A stretch of DNA of 10,408 nucleotides from Spirochaetales bacterium (GTDB lineage: Bacteria; Spirochaetota; Spirochaetia; Sphaerochaetales; Sphaerochaetaceae): assembly GCA_017475725.1 (NCBI GenBank), contig JAFVFA010000106.1, forward strand, positions 1-10,408, given 5' to 3'. A program made the translations under genes and the position numbers. The notes below the pieces were generated by a model that was not told where the DNA came from, ran no database searches, and saw nothing but the letters and a program-made list of their open reading frames with translations. This document shows, piece by piece, positions 6,349 to 10,408 of the stretch (position 1 is the first letter of the stretch; each line of letters starts with the position of its first letter).

Positions 6349-8091
6349 TCAGACGCTCCACTTTGCGCTGCTGGCCTGAAGTTCAGCCATGTGGCGGAAT
6401 CTGCTGCCCTCGGTTGCTCTGAGGACCTCCGGTCTGCCCTCCTCGACGATCTTGCCGTCAGCAAGGACCACAATGTGGTCTGCGGCCTCAACAGTTCGCA
6501 TTCTATGTGCAATGACAAGGACCGTCTTGCCTTCAAGCAGCCGCGACAGGGCCCCCTGAACCTTTGTCTCGTTCTCAACATCAAGTGATGCCGTAGCCTC
6601 ATCCAGAAGGACAATGGGTGCATTCTTCAGAAGTGCCCTTGCAATGGAGATCCTCTGCCTCTCTCCGCCGGAGAGCTTTGCACCGTTCTCGCCTATGACC
6701 GTTGAATATCCATCCGGAAGCCTGCTCACGAACTCATCGCAGTTGGCTGCCCTTGCCGCGGCAAGGACCTCTTCGTCTGTAGCCCCATGCTTTCCAAGAC
6801 GGATGTTCTCCATGACCGTGTCGTCAAAGAGAACGACATCCTGGAAGACCATGGAGTAGTCGCTGAGAAGCACTTCCGGGTCGATTGTTGAGATATCCAC
6901 ACCTCCGACCTCTATGCTGCCCTCATCTATGTCCCAGAGCCTTGCGGCAAGGCGTGCGCAAGTGCTCTTTCCAGACCCTGAAGGTCCTACAAGGGCTGTG
7001 ACCTCGCCTTCCTTTGCCACAAAGCTTACATTGCTCAGGACCTGGTTGTCATCGTAGGAGAACCCCACATTGCGGAACTCGATGTCATGCCCCTCCGGCT
7101 TGAAGCTCTCCTTGCCTTCCGCCGCCTTGGTGTCATAGATCTCCATCAGGCGGTTCGCAGAGATCTGGGACATGAACTGCTCGGCAATGAGTGCAAGAGC
7201 CTGGTCGAATGGTGCATAGATGCGGGTTATGACCATCAGGAACATGAACAGAAGCATGAAGTCTATCTGGCCTGAGAGAATCAGACCGGCTCCTGTGAGA
7301 ATCGTCGTCGCTACGCCGAGACGCATGATCACGCTTGCTCCGTTCACGAAGACACCGGTTATCAGCTCTCCTCTCCTCTTGATTCTCTCATGCTTGTCGA
7401 TCTTGTCCTCCAGGGCCTTTAGGAAGCGTGCCTCCTGGTTGGTGGCTCTGATCTCCCGCATGCTCTCAAGGGTCTCCTGGATGCCGTCAGAGACCTGGAT
7501 CGCAGCCTTCTTGCTGATTTCGGACTCGCGCCGTGTGATCCTCCTGCTTCCGAAGAGCAGTATGAACGCCACCGGAACTCCCCATAGACAGGCAATTGCC
7601 ATCTTCCAGTTGTAGATGAAGAGCATCACCGCGACGATCCCTGTTGAGATGAACGATCCGTACAGATAGCCGAGGCAGTGTGACCAGACATGCTCAAGAC
7701 GGTTGACATCTCCCATTATGGTCTCGGTCAGATCTGCCAGATCCCTCTTCCCGAAATACCCAAGGGGCAGCTTTCTGAGCTTCTCCGCTATGTTTATCCT
7801 GACGGCCTTGATCTCCCTGTAGACAAGGCCGTACGTGGCCCTGTACTGCTGGATGTGTGTGATCAACGACAGGACAATGAAGACCAGCACCATGATGAGG
7901 ATTGTCCAGGCCTTCGGAAGTGCAGCCCCATTGAGGAACGTGTCCATGTAGCCTTTTATCATCAGATACAGAATCCCCATACCTGCCATGGTCAGGAGAT
8001 TGACCACCACAGTCCAGAACGTACCGGCCTTTGTGTTCCTCACCCCCTGGTCGGTGAGTGCATACTTTCTCTGAAACTTCTTTCCGAACAT
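6349..8091 (-). CDS. ABC transporter, fused permease/ATPase, second half (IrtB/YbtQ-like)
   Basis: The 580-residue half-transporter has an N-terminal domain of about six membrane helices (about 22-315) and a C-terminal ATPase domain (about 335-570). ATPase motifs: Walker A GPSGSGKST (369-377), Q-loop Gln417 (VFQD), signature LSGGERQR (473-480), Walker B IVLLDE (493-498) with D-loop SLD, and switch His529. All catalytic residues are canonical. It is co-transcribed with the preceding half: GAGGAGG lies seven bases before ATG 8091. ATG 8094 would give a 4-nt ATGA overlap and is an alternative; the ORF upstream to 8151 is overlap and not coding for this protein. The D-loop and the AHRMRTV motif resemble the YbtQ/IrtB side of siderophore-importing exporter-fold pairs, but multidrug or peptide export cannot be excluded. 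It acts in the cytoplasmic membrane as a heterodimer. Confidence 0.93.
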   Translation of the reverse strand: MFGKKFQRKYALTDQGVRNTKAGTFWTVVVNLLTMAGMGILYLMIKGYMDTFLNGAALPKAWTILIMVLVFIVLSLITHIQQYRATYGLVYREIKAVRINIAEKLRKLPLGYFGKRDLADLTETIMGDVNRLEHVWSHCLGYLYGSFISTGIVAVMLFIYNWKMAIACLWGVPVAFILLFGSRRITRRESEISKKAAIQVSDGIQETLESMREIRATNQEARFLKALEDKIDKHERIKRRGELITGVFVNGASVIMRLGVATTILTGAGLILSGQIDFMLLFMFLMVITRIYAPFDQALALIAEQFMSQISANRLMEIYDTKAAEGKESFKPEGHDIEFRNVGFSYDDNQVLSNVSFVAKEGEVTALVGPSGSGKSTCARLAARLWDIDEGSIEVGGVDISTIDPEVLLSDYSMVFQDVVLFDDTVMENIRLGKHGATDEEVLAAARAANCDEFVSRLPDGYSTVIGENGAKLSGGERQRISIARALLKNAPIVLLDEATASLDVENETKVQGALSRLLEGKTVLVIAHRMRTVEAADHIVVLADGKIVEEGRPEVLRATEGSRFRHMAELQASSAKWSV

Positions 8092-9893
8092 CATCTCACC
8101 TCCTCTGAGGCAGTGATCTTCCACTGCACCGCACGGTTGTAGTCCTCCCACATCCTTGCATACAGGCCGCCGGCCTTGACTAGTTCATCGTGGGTCCCCT
8201 GCTCAACGGCCTTCCCGGAGTCGAGCACAATGATCTTGTCTGCATCCACTATTGTGGAAAGCCTGTGGGCTATCATTATCACGGTCTTGTCCTTCATCAA
8301 GGCGGCCAGAGCCTTCTGTATCATGGCCTCGTTCTCCGGGTCGGCGATGGCTGTCGCCTCATCCAGAACAACTATGGGAGCATCTTTGAGTATCGCCCGT
8401 GCCAGGGCGACTCTCTGCTGCTCTCCTCCTGAAAGGTAGGTCCCCTCGGCCCCGATTACCGTGTCTATTCCGTTTGGGAGCTTGTCCAGTATGTCTCTGC
8501 ACTGAGCTGCATCCAATGCGGCCTCTACAGCCTCTCTGCCTGCAGTAGGCTTTGCGATGCGCACATTCTCAAGGATTGAGGTCTTGAAAAGGCGATTGTT
8601 CTGGAAGACGAATGCGACCTGGCTCATGAGAACATGCGGATCCGTATCCTTGACGTTCACACCACCCACCTCCACAGATCCTTCGGAGACATCCCAGAAA
8701 CGCGGGATAAGGCTTGCGGCCGTGGTCTTTCCGCCACCGGAAGGCCCTACAAGGGCAACCGTCTGGCCGGGCTGGACCTTGAATGAGACATGGTCAAGTG
8801 CGGGCATGCCGGAGCCTTCGTAGGTGAAGCTGACATCCTTGAACTCGACCGTGTTGTCCTTCGGCCTTTTCGGATTGTCAGAGATCTCAAGCGTAGGTGC
8901 ATTCATCACCTCGTTGAAACGTCCGACTGCAGTCCGTGCCATCATGGTGCCGCTTGCAGCGAACATGATCCTTGCCAATGCAGTTGAAACAATGGCCGAA
9001 AACACTGCATAGAAGGCGAAATTCGTTATGAAAGTGGCGAAATTGCCATTCTTTAAGGCTGCAGGTGCAATGAAGATCGCCGCAGGGACAAGGAATGCGA
9101 AGGCACCCTCCGTGGCTGTCAGGTTGATTGCCTGCGGCACTCTGCACACTCCGTCCGTATACCTTTCCGCCTTTGCGCTGTAGTCCTCTATGGACTGCTT
9201 GAAGGCCTTGAACGAATAGACGGTCTGCTGGAAGACCTTGACCACCGGTATTCCACGCACATACTCGGTTCCAGCCTTGCTCATGACGTCCTGTGCAGTC
9301 TGGTACTCCATCATGAGATTGGCGTTCTTGCCTCCCATCATGGAGAACATGGCGATCAGGGAGACCACAGCGGCCAAAAGGCAGGCAGCCCCCATTCTCC
9401 AGTCAAATGCGAACATCAGGACAAGCATGGAGAGGAACATGGCAACCGTACCTGCAATGTCTGCAAGGTTATGCGCCAGCAGTGTCTCTGTATCCGAGGC
9501 GGCTGCATCAAGTCTGTTTCTCAGATAACCGGAGGCGTGGTCGTCGAAGAACCCCAGAGGAGTGTTCATCATATGGGCCATTCCCCTCTTCCTTATGTTC
9601 GATGCGGTTCTAAACGCGGCAAGGTGCGTGCACATGAGCGCCGCGAAATACACCAGAATCCCTCCGAATGCGAAGATGAATGCCATCCAACCGTAACGGG
9701 CTATTCCGGTGGCCTGTGACCAGTTGGGGGCAACTGCTATAAGGTCCCTTACAACCAGCCAGATGCAGATGTAAGGTAAGGTGCCCAGCACCATGGCAAT
9801 CGCGGAGAGTGCCAGACCAAGGAAAGTCAGCCCCTTGTAATTGCCCGCATAGTCCAGCAACACGGATATGTCGCCTTTCTTCTTCTCTTTCAT
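8091..9893 (-). CDS. ABC transporter, fused permease/ATPase, first half (IrtA/YbtP-like)
   Basis: The 600-residue half-transporter has about six membrane helices in residues 18-315 and an ATPase domain from about 347. Motifs: Walker A GPSGGGKT (383-390), Q-loop Gln431 (VFQN), signature LSGGEQQR (487-494), Walker B VVLDE (508-512), switch His543. The D-loop is unusual: after DEATA comes IADPENE in place of the common SALD. I associate that ADPENE form with IrtA/YbtP-like halves, which with their partners import siderophores despite an exporter fold. There is no separate siderophore-interaction domain as in mycobacterial IrtA. ATG 9893 has AGGAGAG four bases upstream. The stop overlaps the start of the second half (TGATG/ATGA). 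A strong promoter and a 22-bp dyad precede it, so regulated expression of the pair is likely. The substrate is not determined. Confidence 0.93.
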   Translation of the reverse strand: MKEKKKGDISVLLDYAGNYKGLTFLGLALSAIAMVLGTLPYICIWLVVRDLIAVAPNWSQATGIARYGWMAFIFAFGGILVYFAALMCTHLAAFRTASNIRKRGMAHMMNTPLGFFDDHASGYLRNRLDAAASDTETLLAHNLADIAGTVAMFLSMLVLMFAFDWRMGAACLLAAVVSLIAMFSMMGGKNANLMMEYQTAQDVMSKAGTEYVRGIPVVKVFQQTVYSFKAFKQSIEDYSAKAERYTDGVCRVPQAINLTATEGAFAFLVPAAIFIAPAALKNGNFATFITNFAFYAVFSAIVSTALARIMFAASGTMMARTAVGRFNEVMNAPTLEISDNPKRPKDNTVEFKDVSFTYEGSGMPALDHVSFKVQPGQTVALVGPSGGGKTTAASLIPRFWDVSEGSVEVGGVNVKDTDPHVLMSQVAFVFQNNRLFKTSILENVRIAKPTAGREAVEAALDAAQCRDILDKLPNGIDTVIGAEGTYLSGGEQQRVALARAILKDAPIVVLDEATAIADPENEAMIQKALAALMKDKTVIMIAHRLSTIVDADKIIVLDSGKAVEQGTHDELVKAGGLYARMWEDYNRAVQWKITASEEVR

Positions 9894-9928
9894 GTTTCTC
9901 TCCTGCTTCCGGACTTCTCTCCAATGCC

Positions 9929-9950
9929 TTAGTTAGATGCCTCTAACCAA
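9929..9950. promoter_or_regulatory. 22-bp dyad operator candidate (DtxR/IdeR-like) before the ABC pair
   Basis: Arms TTAGTTAGA (9929-9937) and TCTAACCAA (9942-9950) are inverted with a 4-nt spacer and one mismatch in nine; the inner GTTAGA/TCTAAC arms are perfect. The site covers the predicted start of transcription and the early leader, where a bound repressor would block initiation. TTAG-GTTAG halves recall DtxR/IdeR boxes, but the spacer is wider than in those. MarR- or TetR-type repressors also use such dyads. Confidence 0.6.
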
Positions 9951-9955
9951 TAAGC

Positions 9956-9985
9956 ACTATACAATCACTGACAGGATGATGTCAA
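9956..9985 (-). promoter_or_regulatory. Near-consensus sigma-70 promoter for the ABC transporter operon
   Basis: On the minus strand a perfect TTGACA (9985-9980) is followed after 18 bp by TATAGT (9961-9956, 5/6). The start of transcription would be at about 9949, giving a leader of about 56 nt that includes the dyad and the AGGAGAG ribosome site. Confidence 0.7.
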
Positions 9986-10005
9986 CATGGAACAAGCTTA
10001 TTGCC

Positions 10006-10087
10006 TTTCACAGCAATTGCGGCTTTTTCAGGCGTCTACTGTGAAAATTTCAGCAATATCCGTGAAAAAAGCCGCTTTACTGTGAAA
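10006..10087. repeat. 82-bp nested inverted repeat
   Basis: The outer arms TTTCACAG (10006-10013) and CTGTGAAA (10080-10087) are perfect complements. Inside them GCGGCTTTTTCA (10019-10030) pairs with TGAAAAAAGCCGC (10063-10075), with one extra A in the right arm. The 32-nt loop holds a further small palindrome, TGAAAATTTCA (10042-10052), and a third CTGTGAAA-like copy (10040-10047). The element lies between the sugar-ATPase stop and the ABC promoter. A minus-strand T-run (10070-10065), about 40 nt past that stop, could help end transcription, but the stem is not followed by a U-run. It may equally be a REP- or MITE-like element. Confidence 0.65.
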
Positions 10088-10109
10088 CCAGATTATGGCA
10101 GAGGGATGA

Positions 10110-10408
10110 TCAGATGAATTTGACGGAACCGGCTGTGGCAAAGTTGCCTTCGCCGTCAAACATCAGGACCTGGTCCTCCTTGAAGCAGACTGAGATGACA
10201 GAATCAGAAGGATAGTCCACAGATCCTATCATGACGCAGCTGAGCATCACATCATCGCCCAGTCTGAGGTTGAGGATGGTCTCCATGCCTGAAGGAAGGG
10301 AGGTGTCGACCTTGACCTTGACGCCCTCGCCCTCCGAGACGAGCACGTTCTCCGGCCTGACCCCGATGGTCACTTCATCAAGAGAGGACGGAAGCACGTC
10401 CTTTGCGG
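10110..10408 (-). CDS. C-terminal fragment of a MalK/UgpC-type sugar ABC transporter ATPase
   Basis: The reading frame is open to the right edge, so the start and the whole ATPase core lie outside. The visible last ~99 residues form the regulatory beta-domain with TOBE/OB folds of carbohydrate-importer ATPases. The clearest mark is IGVRPENV, which matches the IG(I/V)RPE(D/H/N) motif that opens this region in MalK, UgpC and MsmK. Toward the end, DQVLMFDGEGN matches the usual (D/E)(K/R)xHLFD-like closing strand. Full-length members are about 360-380 residues and power uptake of oligosaccharides or glycerol-3-phosphate with separate permeases. A GTG at 10397 is not a real start. The stop is followed by the nested inverted repeat. 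It suggests a saccharolytic host. Confidence 0.8.
   Translation of the reverse strand, partial: AKDVLPSSLDEVTIGVRPENVLVSEGEGVKVKVDTSLPSGMETILNLRLGDDVMLSCVMIGSVDYPSDSVISVCFKEDQVLMFDGEGNFATAGSVKFI

Noticed and set aside
6103..6361. Small minus-strand frames (66 and 81 codons) spanning the gap between the second ABC half and the aldo/keto reductase
   Set aside because: Most of their length overlaps the aldo/keto reductase in another frame, there is no good SD, and the peptides show no recognisable motif.
8094..8151. Extended N-terminus for the second ABC half, starting at 8151
   Set aside because: The extra 20 residues overlap the end of the first half, are not like the family, and the GAGGAGG site points to the ATGs at 8094/8091.
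10040..10054. CRP-like site (TGTGA...TCA) inside the nested repeat
   Set aside because: The spacing and the right half do not match TGTGA-N6-TCACA, and the similarity is explained by the CTGTGAAA repeats.

Overview
The window most likely comes from an anaerobic, sugar-using bacterium, possibly gut-associated. Three intergenic regions carry sigma-70-like -35/-10 pairs with 17-18 bp spacing, most Shine-Dalgarno (SD) sites are purine-rich, and a sugar-ABC-type ATPase fragment sits at the right edge. By eye the conserved genes are about 55% GC and use ATA and AGG/AGA codons freely. The protein types recall Clostridia or Spirochaetota (Sphaerochaeta-like). Some methanogens of Methanomassiliicoccales carry similar genes, so the phylum is not settled by the sequence. 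There is no rRNA, tRNA, CRISPR array, transposase or phage gene.

Left part (1-2290, all minus strand): an aromatic amino acid operon read pheA -> aroB -> aroC. pheA is a bifunctional chorismate mutase/prephenate dehydratase with an ACT domain, aroB is 3-dehydroquinate synthase, and only the first 29 codons of aroC (chorismate synthase) are inside the window. The genes are 25 and 11 nt apart. AroB starts the shikimate core, AroC finishes chorismate, and PheA takes chorismate to phenylpyruvate. A promoter candidate lies just before pheA.

Centre (2407-6221): a TauE/SafE-family membrane protein with its own strong promoter and almost no leader; an AAA-type ATPase with a C-terminal winged helix, lower in GC than its neighbours and preceded by seven helically spaced 9-10 bp repeats; a divergent YbaK-type aminoacyl-tRNA deacylase; and an aldo/keto reductase with two C-terminal 4Fe-4S motifs. 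The stop codons of the last two genes abut with no gap.

Right part (6349-10408, minus strand): a two-gene operon for a heterodimeric exporter-fold ABC transporter, each half a fused membrane domain plus ATPase, resembling the IrtA/IrtB and YbtP/YbtQ group. Its promoter is near consensus, and a 22-bp dyad similar to DtxR/IdeR boxes covers the expected start of transcription, so metal-responsive control is a reasonable hypothesis. Upstream lies an 82-bp nested inverted repeat, then the C-terminal end of a MalK/UgpC-type ATPase that runs off the window.

Most of the window is ordinary metabolism and transport. The parts that stand out are the repeat array in front of the winged-helix ATPase, the dyad in front of the ABC pair, and the nested inverted repeat near 10,050.
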